Below, piece after piece: positions 21,421 through 32,570 of a stretch of DNA of 64,000 nt (the first letter of the stretch is position 1; every line of letters starts with the position of its first letter). This DNA is from Phorcus lineatus (taxonomy: Eukaryota; Mollusca; Gastropoda; Trochida; Trochidae), in assembly GCA_921293015.1 (NCBI GenBank), contig OV121098.1, positions 11,197,016 through 11,261,015 of the forward strand. Direction: 5' to 3'. A program made the position numbers and the translations under genes. Under the pieces are notes generated by a model that made no database searches, was not told the origin of the DNA, and worked only from the letters and a program-made list of their open reading frames with translations.

Positions 21421-24400
21421 AGAAACTTGGTTAAACTGTGAAGTCTTAAACGATTCCATATTATTACCTGGTTATCACCCGCCACTCCGTAAAGATAGAC
21501 CTTCAAGGGGAGGAGGTGTTGCAATATATCTTAAGGATAAATTATATTTTAATCTTGCTACAGATCTTGACGTTCCTGACTTGGAAGCTATTTGGGTTGA
21601 AGTTAATACAAATAACAATAAATTTCTTATTGGAACTTTCTACAGAGCTGATTTAAGCAATCAGTATTGGGATATGATTGAAAACTCGTTTTCAATGGCT
21701 GTCAATAGAAATATTAGATTGTTCATTCTAGGTGATTTCAATGCCAATATGCTCAGTTCAAGTAATAATAAGATTCACTTCCTCCAAATCATGTATGACC
21801 TAGTTCAGATTATTAATGAACCTACAAGAGTGACACAGGACTCTAGCACTTTGTTAGACATTTGACTTACTTCCTCATTTAATATCGTACATGACTCGGG
21901 CGTCCTTACTCCAATTTGCAGCGACCATTGTCCAGTTTTTGTTACATTAAAACTTGGGAAACATTCTACAAATGCATTTAGGAGAATAATCTATGACTAT
22001 AATCATGCAGATTATGAGGGGCTTAACAATATTATATCAATTACTGACTGGGACTCCATGTTAGATGATGATATAAATAGTTCTGCTAACGCGTTTACAA
22101 ACACGCTCAGCAGTTTAATCAATGACTATATTCCAAATAAGGAGGTTGTTATAAGACCTCGAGATTGTATATGGATGAACGGATATCTGCGCAAATTAAT
22201 GAGGAAGAGAAATCGTCTGCACAAGGTTGCAAAAAAGAAAAATAATACTTATTCTTGGGATCGCTTCAAAGTAGCTAGGAATAAAGTAATTTCTGAAGTT
22301 AGAAAAGCAAAACGTCAATATGATTTAAAACTGGATGATATAATCAACACTGATATGGGAACAAAATCGTGGTGGCGTCTAGTCAATAAGCACATAAAAA
22401 AAAACAGAAACTCGAACACGCCGTTTCCACCTATCACTCATAATGGTATTGTTACTGAAAATGCAGACGATATAGCAGATGTATTTAATGATTACTTCAT
22501 AGATCAAGCCCAAGTTGATGAACCTGATATGCAACCACCTCTTCCTAATTACCGTGAAAATACATTAGATAATTTGTTGTTAACTGAAAGTGAAGTCTGT
22601 GATATCTTGCTCTCATTGAATACTAAAAAAGCTAAGGGCCCAGATAATATTAGTAATAAACTACTAAAGATTCTAGCCCGGTCTCTTCATAGGCCCATTA
22701 CAAAGTTATTCAATCTATCACTGAAGTTATCAAAATTCCCCGATATTTGGAAATATTCGGCAGTTGTACCGATTCATAAAAAAGGGTGTATTCATGATTG
22801 TAATAATTACAGACCAGTTGCTTTAACTTCTTGTTTAGCCAAAGTTTTTGAAAAATGTATATTCAAGCATGTTTATAACTTCTTTATAGATAATGAAATT
22901 ATATCTAAACATCAGTCTGGATTTAAGCCTGGAGACTCAACAGTATACCAATTAACTGAACTTTATCACGTCATAGCAAAGGCTTTGGAGGATGGTAAAG
23001 AAATTAGAGCTGTCTTTTGTGATATCAGCAAAGCGTTTGACCGTGTTTGGCACGCAGGGTTATTAGTAAAACTTGAATCTGTTGGAATCACAGGGAATCT
23101 ATTACATTGGTTTAAGCATTATCTTAGTGATAGAAAACAGTCGGTAGTTATAAATGGACATAAATCAAACTCGAAAAGTGTATTAGCTGGTGTTCCCCAG
23201 GGCTCTGTCTTGGGGCCACTTTTATTTCTTGTCTACATAAACGATTTAACAGATGGATTGGTAAGTAACGTGAAACTTTTTGCGGATGACACCTCTCTAT
23301 ACCTAGTTATTGAAGATCCATTTCTGACCCAGACCCTGCTCAACAGTGACTTAACACGTATTTCAGAATGGGCAAAACAGTGGCAGGTTAAATTCAGCCC
23401 TGAAAAGACAGAAGCTATGTTATTTTCAAATAAAACTAAAAAAGGTCCTAAGCTTCAATTACATCTTAATAATACTGCAATTTCCGAAGTATGGGAACAT
23501 AAGCACCTCGGTCTAATTCTACAAGAAGATGGGAAATGGCAGAAACATATTGATTATATATTACGCAAAGCAAGTCCTCTAATAAATTGTCTGCGCAGTT
23601 TGAAATATAGGCTGAATAGAGTATCTCTTGAAACCATGTTTAGATCATTTATAATGCCAATTTTCGATTATTGTGATACGATCTGGGACAACTGTACTAA
23701 GGAACAGGCTCATATGATAGAAAAATTACAATTAGATGCTCTCAGGACTATTTCAGGTGCTGTGAGAGGCACAAATCACGAAAAACTGTATTCTGAGACA
23801 GGCTATTGCTCGTTAGCTGAAAGGCGCCACTTTCACAAATTATGTATGTTTTATAAAATGATAAATGGATTAACACCTCAATATTTATCTATATGGGTAC
23901 CACCAAATGTTTCAAATATGAGTAGCTACAACTTACGAAATTCGGAGAATCTACGATGTACTACCGGGCGTTTGTCTCACTTTAATAACTCTTTTCTCCC
24001 ATCTACTGTTAAGGCTTGGAATTTGTTGGATTCAAATATTAGAAATGCTAGGTCTCTGACACAATTTAAGAAGTGTGTTTCATTCGACAAAATCTTATCT
24101 CCAACATTTAAAAAGTATATATCTTACGGCCCCAGGCGAAGCCAAATTCTTCTCTGTCGTTTGCGCCTTGGTTGCAGCGACTTACGTTCTCATTTGTTTG
24201 ATCGAGGTTTATCAGAAAATCGTGTCTGTTCTTGTGGAAACACTCGGGAGGACCCTCTTCACTATTTCTATCAATGCATGCTATACAGTATATTCAGATT
24301 AGATAAATACTTTTTTATAAATAATATTAGCTTACAAACTATTTTAAGCGGCGACGAATCTTTGTCACAGAGTGAAAACGAAACTATAATTAAATCAGTT

Positions 24401-24718
24401 CATCATTACATAAATGAAACTAACCGGTTTTCATAGTTTCCCGTCTAAAACTAAATTGTTTTTCGACCACAAGTTTGGTATAAAAAATTACATGTATTAT
24501 AGACTTTTGTACTTGTGCAATTAAATTGCTATTTTCCTTTTGGACATGCGTAGTTAAAATGTATTTCCATATATGTACTTAAAACCTTATTTGTTATGTT
24601 TGTATAAGGAGAAGCATTTATATAGGCTGCATTAGCCTGTTTGCTAATCCTTTTTCCTTTTTGTATATATAGAATTTTGTGTATTACATGTTTTATGGAA
24701 ATAAAATACTGTTTAAAT
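21421..24718 (+). mobile_element. LINE B: 5'-truncated non-LTR retrotransposon with 18-bp TSD
   Basis: CAAATAGCTACTTCATGT at 21403-21420 is repeated at 24719-24736. The insertion begins exactly at the ETWL motif of the endonuclease and ends ATAAAATACTGTTTAAAT after a roughly 280-bp 3'UTR. Truncation plus a long exact TSD are classic target-primed insertion. It is the same family as LINE A. Confidence 0.92.
21422..24436 (+). pseudogene. LINE B ORF2: endonuclease, reverse transcriptase, C-terminal Cys/His motif
   Basis: One frame runs from ETWL through the whole protein, with a single in-frame TGA at 21863-21865 in the endonuclease. Endonuclease motifs RGGGVAIYL, GTFYRAD, ILGDFN and SDHCPVF are visible. 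Reverse transcriptase motifs are FCDISKAFDRVWH, AGVPQGSVLGPLLF and FADD at about 23281. The end has CSCGNTREDPLHYFYQC. ORF1 and the endonuclease start are absent by truncation. It is inactive as it stands, but little mutated, so insertion was probably recent. Clade Jockey/CR1-like is inferred. Confidence 0.9.
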
Positions 24719-24959
24719 CAAATAGCTACTTCATGTCATAGATAACTCCCTTGGCCGGCAAAAATACCCGGGGTTAAGGTTGGTTATTAAGAAAACATGA
24801 CTCCTCAGAACAATAGAAATAACCATCCCCAGTGGTGTAAATACATACGTTGAGGCATGTTTACACAAGTAATTATGTTGATGTACAGTAAATGCTTTTG
24901 CAACAGATTGGAAGCCAGATGGACAATGAGGTGGTTATTGATTTAGAGGGATTAGCGTT

Positions 24960-25267
24960 GATTGGTCTTGAGCAAGTGATGGTAGGCTGATGGGATGTAA
25001 TATCCTTCATCTCTGTTCATGGCGGGGTTAAATTTCAAAATATTCATTGCTTCTAAAGTCTTTCTGATCTTATAATCTGGGTGACTGGTTTCAAGGATTT
25101 CAATGTTGTTCCAATGGATGTGTTTTGGGTTGGCCTGGATGTGGTCAGAGATGGCTGATTTTGAGTCCTTGTTTGTGACTGAGGCTTTATGTTCCTTGAT
25201 TCTTTGGGGGAGAGGCCGGGGAGAGGCCGGGACGTTTCGCCGATGTAAGAGTCGCCACAGTCACACT
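24960..25267 (-). pseudogene. Penelope-like GIY-YIG endonuclease, left (minus) arm
   Basis: Read on the minus strand, KCDCGDSYIGET (about 25232-25267) is the GIY-YIG entry motif (G..YIGET preceded by C-x-C). A short GAGAGGCCGGG duplication then breaks the frame. The rest matches the plus-strand copy at 25280-25477. Together the two arms show the C-terminal nuclease of a Penelope-like element in inverted orientation. Confidence 0.65.
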
Positions 25268-25279
25268 TGAGACCAAAAA

Positions 25280-25477
25280 ATCAAGGAACATAAAGCCTCA
25301 GTCACAAACAAGGACTCAAAATCAGCCATCTCTGACCACATCCAGGCCAACCCAAAACACATCCATTGGAACAACATTGAAATCCTTGAAACCAGTCACC
25401 CAGATTATAAGATCAGAAAGACTTTAGAAGCAATGAATATTTTGAAATTTAACCCCGCCATGAACAGAGATCAATGA
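25280..25477 (+). pseudogene. Penelope-like GIY-YIG endonuclease C-terminus, right (plus) arm
   Basis: Sixty-five codons read IKEHKASVTNKDS...ISDHIQ...IEILETSHPDYKIRKTLEAMNI...FNPAMNRDQ and stop. The pattern (R/K-x-x-EH, S-x-x-SDH, E near the end, N-P-A-MN) fits the second half of a GIY-YIG nuclease domain. It starts abruptly at the inversion point, so it lacks its own N-terminus. Confidence 0.65.
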
Positions 25478-25772
25478 TATTACATCCCATCAGCCTACCA
25501 TCACTTGCTCAAGACCAATCAACGCTAATCCCTCTCAATCAATAACCACCTCATTGTCCATCTGGCTTCCAATCTATTGCAAAAGCATTTACTGTACATC
25601 AACATAATTACTTGTGTAAACATGCCTCACCGTATGTATATAATCACAGTGCTGTAACCTTGAGTATCACTTGCTTGATAGCGGTGTTAGCATCTACACC
25701 GAAACGTCGCATCTCTTTGCAATAAAGAAGTTATTAATCCATAAATTTCCTATTTTCTTCACTCAGTTAATG

Positions 25773-26162
25773 GTCAGAAAATAAATTTGATTGACAGGTG
25801 GCAATAGGTTAATTATCCTAGAGCGCTTTGAAAAGTATAAAATTCTTGCAATTTTGCAGAATCATAGAACATTATTTTTATTAATGTGTGCAACCGCCAA
25901 AACATAAACACCATTATTGGTTTGTTTGTCCCTAGAAGTACAGTTGACAAATAAGGGAGGTGCTAAAGACGCTTTGACACATGCGCAAGATTTGATTGAC
26001 AGGCTGGATCGGTCTATTGTCTAAGAATCTCTTCAGACAACACCTCAAATTGGAGGGAACGATTGGACGTGTAAAATCGAACTCCTATCTCTGGTCCATG
26101 CGCGTTTCCAAGTCAAAAGGCTTTAGACTCGTTTGTGAGTCAACACCTTCCCCAGCAGGCAC
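25773..26162. other. Spacer, nothing recognised
   Basis: No gene or clear repeat boundary. A 62-codon frame at 25996-26184 is not supported. Confidence 0.4.
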
Positions 26163-28198
26163 CAGACGTATTTTAGACGTCTAAATTAGGTCTAAATTGG
26201 CTTAGAGACGTCTTCAGTTATAGACGTCTAAGCCTAGACGTTGAATAGACGTTGAATAGACGTCTTAAGGTAGACCTGCACTTTCATACAATTTTATTAT
26301 AATGCTCTAATATTTCAGTTTGAAAGATGTTTCCTTTGCTTATTGAATATAAACAAACCTTTCCAAAATTAGGAATTAAACATTGAAAGATTTCTGTCAC
26401 TATACATGAATATAACAATATATTTTGTAGGTAAAGAAAATATTTGCATCAAATAATATATAACACTCAAATGTAATTCATATTTATCAAAGGTACAAAT
26501 TATAAGAAGAAAGATTATGAAATGTTCTGGGTGAAGAGATTCGAACTTCAATCCAGATCGAAACTGTAGTCAATGCAGTGCTGTTCCATGCAGAGTTGCG
26601 ACCCTTACATCAGCTTTAATTAGGCGCCATTTTCAATCCTTTGTTCTCAAAAGAGATGGGATTTCTCGATATCAACGCATCTGAAGTGGTGTTCCTTACA
26701 GATTTTTTCGTCTACAGTTTAGGTAAGACTATGTTTTCTGTATATAGGACACACTAATTAGTTTTACCTTGTCAGTAATCAAGATTCTCATTCGTCGGTA
26801 TCTTTCCTTTGTTTTCAATGGTCGTGCATCTGATATTACAGCCTTTTTCCATTAATAACTTTCAGCTCGTAATTTTGTGATGCTACTTCAAAGTATGTGT
26901 GTAGTGTTTTGTTAGTATACATATTTGAAGGAAAATATAGCTTTCTCTATATTTTTTAATGAAACCAATTAATTCATGACCAAATTCTTTGTTACCCGAA
27001 CTTTCATAGTGGAATATTAATGATTAATACACCCTTATCAAATGCAGAGAACCTGATTCAGTGTGGAACATTTTCATTTTCAGATAACTGTCATTTTAAT
27101 TCACTGAAACAGAAACCTTTTTATAATAGTTGACTTATGTAGATTCAACTATTATTAGTTTCTAGTTAGAAGTAATATAAGTTTCATTTGGTGTCTGTGT
27201 ATACATTTATATTTGTATTAAATGAATTTTTTCCAGACACGTAGCTTACCAAATAATTAACAGTGTTAACATATATTTTGATTTGCATCTAAACATATTG
27301 AAAATATATGTTAACACTGTTGACCATGATCATGAATTGAGATAACAATTAAGGTTTCAATTCATTTTCAGATACTTTGACAAATCTGTTACAGGGACGC
27401 AAACAAGGATACAATTCTCAAGAATGGAGGAATTCTTTTAAGATATGCTCTTCGAAGGTGTAGGAAGAAAATGGCCTTGAATCAGGACATTCACACTTTA
27501 AGAATTACTCTTCAGCTTTGGACAATGATATGAAGATTTGACAAATCTGATTTTAAGTAAAGTTAATTTTTTTCAAAACATATAAAAGCAAATATTTTTG
27601 TATTATTATTACAATATATGTTGATTGCATTAAATAGATTTTGATATTGAATAAATATTTCATCTTATTTGAGCTTTTTTCTTGTTTATTTTCAAGGCAC
27701 AATTGCTCATCACTTATTCTGAAAATTTTGAATCTATTCATAAGTAAATTTAAACCTAAACATGAAATTAAGTTACCATATCAAATTCTAAAATGGTATC
27801 CATTATAAGTCATTATATTGCTTTAAATAGTGAAATAGTTAAAAAGTTAAATATTTGGGCTTAAATGTATCCATTTTCATGTAAAATATGCAATTGTGCC
27901 TTACAAAATACAGGTTTTTGTTTGAAGCCCAGAATCCTGATGAAGTTCCCACTGCATAGCATTATTATACTGGGGTATAACACAACCACTATAGGACACG
28001 TGTTAAACTTTTTTCAGACTTCTGTTAAATATTTTGGGAGGTATTTACTCTTCTAACAGAGATTTGATATATGTCTAACAAACGTCTAAAAGACATCTAA
28101 TAAATGTCTAAAAGACGTCTAATATACATCTAATAGACGTCTAGACGTCTTTTAGATGTCTAATAGACGTCACATAAACGTCTAGGCTTAGACGTCTG
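26163..28198. mobile_element. 2.0-kb element with AGACGTCT-rich inverted ends
   Basis: Both ends are arrays of TAGACGTCTA-like words: left about 26163-26275, right about 28070-28198. The right end in reverse complement (CAGACGTCTAAGCCTAGACG) closely matches a stretch in the left end. Boundaries are placed at the outermost CAGACGT/ACGTCTG. The interior is AT-rich and has no open frame. An inverted repeat lies inside at 27260-27320. No target duplication is clear, and the superfamily is unknown. Confidence 0.55.
27260..27320. repeat. Inverted repeat, 20-bp arms
   Basis: ACAGTGTTAACATATATTTT at 27260-27279 is mirrored exactly at 27301-27320 with a 21-bp loop, inside the AGACGTCT element. Confidence 0.8.
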
Positions 28199-28338
28199 TC
28201 TTGTCGGTTATGGCCCGCGAAGCCTAAAAAGGCTACCCGACATGTTTCGATGAGCGTAGGCGTCGCGGCACATGGTCACCTATGTAACGGCTGAATGCAC
28301 ACAATTAACAACTCTAACAAATAACAAGTAAGACAAGA

Positions 28339-28887
28339 TTATGTACACAGTGGTTTAATTAAACACTTAAACTTCTCATGTTGCGACTGTTGTTCAAAGG
28401 TGTAAATCTCATCGAAGATTTTCGGGGAAGAAGAGAAAGTTCCATCGCCGTACACGTCAGCGTCGCAAAAGAGTGCCATGTTCTGGTTGGTTGTGAGGAT
28501 AAGGACTGGTTCACCGCCTCCAACTGTGTGTAGGAACTGCTGACCACTGTCTGTCTGTGTCCCCTCTCCTTCCAGGGTGATGTCTTGGCAGTTGGTAGGA
28601 AGTGCAGCGATGGTCTTATGACGTTGTCGATACATGCCTGTCTTGACAGCAGAGAAGCTAGGTATAAGTCGAAGGAGGCTGTCGGGGACTACGTTGGGAT
28701 GTTTTCTCAGGTTTGCTATCTCCGTCTTGGCACGGTGGATCAACTTGGCCTTGAATTCATCAACTTTGAAGATAAAGTCAGGTTCAGGATGGTTGTGGTT
28801 CAACGTCGCTGACTGCAATCTGTCTCCACTAGTCACGAAACTTGTTCTTAGCATAATACAGTGATCTTCCTCCACGAACGGACTCAA
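28339..28887 (-). pseudogene. MULE transposase, N-terminal fragment
   Basis: The 182-codon frame begins near the end of a FLYWCH-like finger (NHNHPEPD) and continues into the MULE-type start of the DDE domain. A DGTF motif (YGDGTFSSSPKIFDEIYTF) corresponds to the W.DGTFK..P..F.QLY signature, supplying the first catalytic Asp. The frame is then lost after EIYTFEQQSQ, so the rest of the transposase is missing. Upstream (28900-29220) lies the terminal repeat of the MULE family represented in full by 34041-34484. This is therefore the 5' part of the family's coding member. Confidence 0.75.
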
Positions 28888-28899
28888 CCCTACTGTAGC

Positions 28900-29220
28900 G
28901 CACGTGCTGACACCAGTTTAGCGCAGACAAAACCTAGTCAATAGCTAACGAATCACATCATCGCGTTTAAAATAAAGATAGCCCTGATCAAGGTTAACAA
29001 ATGGTAATTGGGAGTTACTTGCCCCTAGCTACTGATACTGAATGCTTTTGCCGCACGCATTGTGATTGGTTAGATGAGTTTACGCAAGACCGTGGGCTAC
29101 AGTTGGGTGGGGTCAGACCTAGTGGAGAGGATAGCCTAGACAGATAAGAGTTTGAATCTCGATAGAGTCGATATTTTGAAACTTTTATTCCTCGGAACAC
29201 GGTCGATTTTAATCAGACTG
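28900..29220 (-). mobile_element. MULE end: terminal repeat and 5' spacer
   Basis: The sequence matches the MULE foldback element at 34041-34484 over the long terminal repeat (about 29085-29220, ending CAGACTG) and the spacer between TIR and gene. The adjacent transposase fragment reads away from this end. The opposite end of the element is not seen. Confidence 0.7.
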
Positions 29221-29538
29221 CCAGACGATTACACGACCAGTCTGAGTGACGTTGATCAAATACTTACACTTATACTACCCGGTACGTAGCCTCAGTTTGA
29301 CATTGCTTGGTTTACGCATCAACAATAAACTTAATTGGGTTTTTAAGAAAATGTTTGCGTACCTGTGCGCAGTGGAACTAACAGCAATTGGGTTTTCACC
29401 AGAACTTTTGGGTAATATACGCTATATATATACGGTTATTCATAAGCGGTGTCATATTTTCAATATGATCACATGTGCACATATCACTTTTGCCTAGCAA
29501 CGATTGTTTCAGCGCGAGTTACCGTATTATGTCGTCTG

Positions 29539-29569
29539 TGACGTCATCAAACCATTGTTCATGACGTCA
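29539..29569. promoter_or_regulatory. Two CRE octamers upstream of palindrome P4
   Basis: TGACGTCA at 29539-29546 and 29562-29569. A related arrangement (GTCGTCTGTGACGTCAT, in inverse) lies near palindrome P6 at 53115-53137. This suggests a shared element carrying CRE sites next to a palindrome. Confidence 0.45.
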
Positions 29570-29642
29570 CTAAAGAGGGCCGCCGCAAAGAAAGCAGGCC
29601 GCTTTACGTGGGTTTTATATGAAATAGAATCGGTAATAAAGA

Positions 29643-29787
29643 AATTATAACCCTCGGAATTGTGTCATATGACTTTTACGAAACTCGTGCGAATTTGTGT
29701 ATAACCCTCGCTCTCGCTCGGGTAATACAAAATTTCACACTCGTTTCGTAAAAGTCATATGACACACTTCCTTGGGTAATAATCTCT
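29643..29787. repeat. Long palindrome P4
   Basis: The arms are about 66 bp, mostly identical in reverse complement (TGTCATATGACTTTTACGAA in both). The 8-bp spacer lies within CCCTCGCTCTCGCTCGGG at 29704-29721. P7 has nearly the same hinge with unrelated arms. Confidence 0.85.
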
Positions 29788-30047
29788 ATATACGCAGCTT
29801 GTCTGAAGCTCTGCTGAGATATTGATCCTGTGTCACACTGGGAACTGGCTCACATTCTAGCTTTAGTATACAAGGGGTACCAAAGGGCTAAAATTTCCAT
29901 AGCTGTTTAACAAAATTGTAAAAATAGAGCCATGGGCTCTGTAGCTCATCAGACTTTTGATAGAAATAGGTGTTGTGGTTTAGACCATAGGGTCATGGGC
30001 AGTGTAGGAAAGATAGCCTGTCCCAACGTCCGAGTTATTCACAATCA

Positions 30048-31497
30048 AATAAAAAAGGCCCATTGCCCATTTGGGGTCAAGGGGTCACCGAACCTACAAT
30101 TCAGAATCCCCATTGTCCAAGGAGTCTACACACAACTATTAAGCTATCAAGACCTTTTGGAACTGGAGAAGAAGATGAAAGTAGGATTTTAAGGTTTTGA
30201 CCCCTGTGACCCCATTTGGGGTCAAGTGGTCACCAAACCTACAATTTAGAATCCCCAGTGTCCAAGGAGTCTTCACACAATTTTTCAGCTCTCTAGACCT
30301 TTTGGAACTAGGGAAAAAGATTAAATTAGGTTTTTTAGGTTTTGACCCCTGTGACCCCATTTGGGGTCATGGGGTCACCAAACCTACAATTTAGAATCTC
30401 CAAAGCCCAAGGAGTCTACACACAACTATTCAGCTCTCTGGACCTTTTGGAACTAGGGAAAAAGATTAAATTAGGTTTTTTAGGTTTTGACCCCTGTGAC
30501 CCCATTTGGGGTCATGGGGTCACCAAACCTACAATTTAGAATCCCCGTTGGCCAAGGAGTCTACACACACCTTTTCAGCTCTCTAGACCTTTTGGAACTG
30601 GAGAAGAAGATGAAATTAGGTTTTTCAGGTTTTGACCCCTGTGACCCCATTTGGGGTCATGGGGTCACCAAACCTACAATTTAGAATCCCCGTTGGCCAA
30701 GGAGTCTACACACAACTATTCAGCTCTCTGGACCTTTTGGAACTAGGGAAAAAGATTAAATTAGGTTTTTTAGGTTTTGACCCCTGTGACCCCATTTGGG
30801 GTCATGGGGTCACCAAACCTACAATTTAGAATCTCCAGTGCCCAAGGAGTCTACACACAACTTTTCAGCTCTCTAGACCTTTTGGAACTGGAGAAGAAGA
30901 TGAAATTAGGTTTTTCAGGTTTTGACCCCTGTGACCCCATTTGGGGTCATGGGGTCACCAAACCTACAATTTCGAATCTCCAGTGCCCAAGGAGTCTACA
31001 CACAACTATTCAGCTCTCTGGACCTTTTGGAACTAGGGAAAAAGATGAAATTAGGTTTTTAAGGTTTTGACCCCTGTGACCCCATTTGGGGTCATGGGGT
31101 CACCAAACCTACAATTTAGAATCCCCGTTGGCCAAGGAGTCTACACACACCTTTTCAGCTCTCTAGACCTTTTGGAACTGGAGAAGAAGATGAAATTAGG
31201 TTTTTCAGGTTTTGACCCCTGTGACCCCATTTGGGGTCATGGGGTCACCAAACCTACAATTTAGAATCTCCAGTTCCCAAGGAGTCTACACACAACTTTT
31301 CAGCTCTCTGGACCTTTTGGAACTGGAGAAGAAGATTAAAATAGATTTTTAAGTTTTTGACCCTTGTGACCCCATTTGGGGTCATGGGGTCACGAAATCT
31401 ACAATTTAGAATCCCCATTTGCCAAGGAGTATGCACATAAAATTTCAGCTCTCTAGAGTCATTGGTTCTGGAGAAGAAGTCGAAAAAGTGAAAAGTT
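30048..31497. repeat. Tandem array of ten 145-bp units
   Basis: Successive GGTTTTGACCCCTGTGACCC blocks occur every 145 bp (30193, 30338, 30483, and so on to 31353). The units differ at a few percent of positions, and variants alternate (for example CTGGAGAAGAAGATGAAATT versus CTAGGGAAAAAGATTAAATT), which hints at a higher-order dimer. Each unit contains GACCCCATTTGGGGTC, a strong local palindrome. Apparent 65-codon frames that recur are a by-product of the repeat. Confidence 0.95.
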
Positions 31498-31501
31498 TAC
31501 G

Positions 31502-31545
31502 GATGGACGGACGGATGGACGGACGGATGGACGGACGCCGGACGC
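31502..31545. repeat. GGACGGAT microsatellite
   Basis: About 40 bp of GGAC/GGAT tetranucleotides joined to the 3' edge of the 145-bp array, typical of the tail region of such mollusc elements. Confidence 0.9.
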
Positions 31546-31602
31546 CTTGCCATGCCATAAGCCCATCGGGTCTTTCAGACCTGATGAGCTAAAAATGAAT
31601 GG

Positions 31603-31983
31603 CAAAAAATCTAACGACCCTGGTTTTGGCGAGATATAATGTTTGTGCCAGTCCAGAGAGAAAATTTCCACAATGTACATACACACAGGGAGGATAAAAA
31701 TTGTGAGTAATAGAGAAAAGGCCAATCTAGGTACTGATACCGAATGCTTTTGCCGCACGCATTGTGATTGGTTAGCTAGATGAGTTTAAGCAAGAACGTG
31801 CACTACAGTAGGGTGCGGTCAGACCTAGTGGAGAGGATAGCCTAGACAGATAGAGTTCAAATCTCGAAAATCTAACTACCCTGGTTTTGGCGAGATATAA
31901 TGTTTGTGCCAGTCCATAGAGAAATTTCTACAATGTACATACAAACAGGTAGGATAAAAATTGTGAGTAATAGAGAAAAGGCC
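31603..31983. repeat. 118-bp direct duplication flanking a MULE end fragment
   Basis: 31603-31720 is repeated with few changes at 31866-31983 (CCTGGTTTTGGCGAGATATA through GTGAGTAATAGAGAAAAGGC). Between them, 31728-31865 is a piece of the MULE terminal repeat. The arrangement looks like an insertion or excision repaired with duplication of flanking DNA. Confidence 0.75.
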
Positions 31984-32026
31984 AAGGTACAGCCTAGATT
32001 TAGGGATCTATCTTATCATCAAAGTA

Positions 32027-32279
32027 TCCCGCCAGGGGCTCGGCAACTTTGTCTGTAGTAGAGAACTGTTCTACACGTAGTCAGGTTTGGGTGCAATGCT
32101 ACACTGAAATTCGCAGTACCACCCATGGTTCGCTAGTTCCAGCCGATGCTCGCAGGTTTCACCGCAATGCATAGCCACAATGGTGTTGCGGGCTTTCTCC
32201 CTGCCATAATACTAGAAGCCGCGATATAAGTGAAATAATCTTGAAAGCGGCGTTAAGCAACAACTCACCTCACCTCACC
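32027..32279 (+). mobile_element. Mollusc-type SINE with 13-bp TSD
   Basis: TATCATCAAAGTA at 32014-32026 is repeated at 32280-32292. The 253-bp insertion ends with the tail ATATAAGTGAAATAATCTTG...GCGGCGTTAAGCAACAAC and a short CTCAC repeat. This tail is characteristic of SINEs in molluscs. It inserted about 20 bp downstream of the exon B splice donor, inside the intron. Confidence 0.8.
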
Positions 32280-32313
32280 TATCATCAAAGTAGAAGGTGA
32301 AAAATCAACTTAC

Positions 32314-32531
32314 GCTGGTATTGTGGAGAAACATTTCTTTCCAGCCTGAGTGGTAAAAGGTCTTGAATTCGTAAGATATTTGCAGATTGACGAACGCACA
32401 AAGGTTAACGGTATTCCCAACAACAAAATCTTGTTGAGCTCTCGCATGGATAAAGGCAATGATTGATATAGGAGTATTTGCCTCAAAGGTTGGTGGTGGT
32501 TGATTTAGGATGTTTAAAGTTTCTACCTCAA
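32314..32531 (-). CDS. Host gene exon B (minus strand)
   Basis: The exon starts after a pyrimidine-rich acceptor (T13-GCAG) and ends at AGC|GTAAGT, an excellent donor. It takes one base from exon A (phase 1), giving VEVETLNILNQPPP..., and ends in phase 0, which matches exon C. It encodes 73 residues including HNTS (a sequon) and an alternating hydrophobic pattern. The acceptor is only 40 bp from a MITE (32571) and the donor about 20 bp from a SINE copy. No recognised domain. Confidence 0.75.
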
Positions 32532-32570
32532 CTGCAAAAAAAAAAAAATCAATTGTAAAACTTAATAATT

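Larger units (their letters stand above)
19695..25760. mobile_element. Inverted Penelope-like insertion with nested elements
   Basis: ACTCAGTTAATG occurs at 19683-19694 and again at 25761-25772, a 12-bp target duplication. Inside, the sequence near the right end (25641-25760) is the reverse complement of 19729-19852, and 25279-25640 is the reverse complement of 24841-25203. The insertion is therefore a tail-to-tail inverted dimer of a Penelope-like 3' part. An extra 34 bp (19695-19728) at the left edge matches the short unpaired extension typical of Penelope insertions. The left arm is interrupted at about 19853-24840 by a palindromic element, itself invaded by LINE B. Confidence 0.7.
29927..31592 (+). 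mobile_element. Satellite-bearing element with terminal hairpin (Helitron/HINE-like?)
   Basis: Left edge: a near palindrome AGAGCCATGGGCTCT followed by AGCTCATCAG. Right edge: after the tandem array and a GGAC/GGAT microsatellite comes a hairpin GGTCT-TTC-AGACC (31569-31581), then TGATGAGCTAA. AGCTCATCAG and CTGATGAGCT are inverted. Bivalve elements with tandem cores and a short hairpin before the 3' end are known and usually considered Helitron-like, which is the basis for the tentative class. No coding. Confidence 0.5.

Noticed and set aside
30197..31264. Series of near-identical 65-codon frames
   Set aside because: They recur every 145 bp because of the satellite. 145 is not a multiple of three and there is no domain, so they are not genes.
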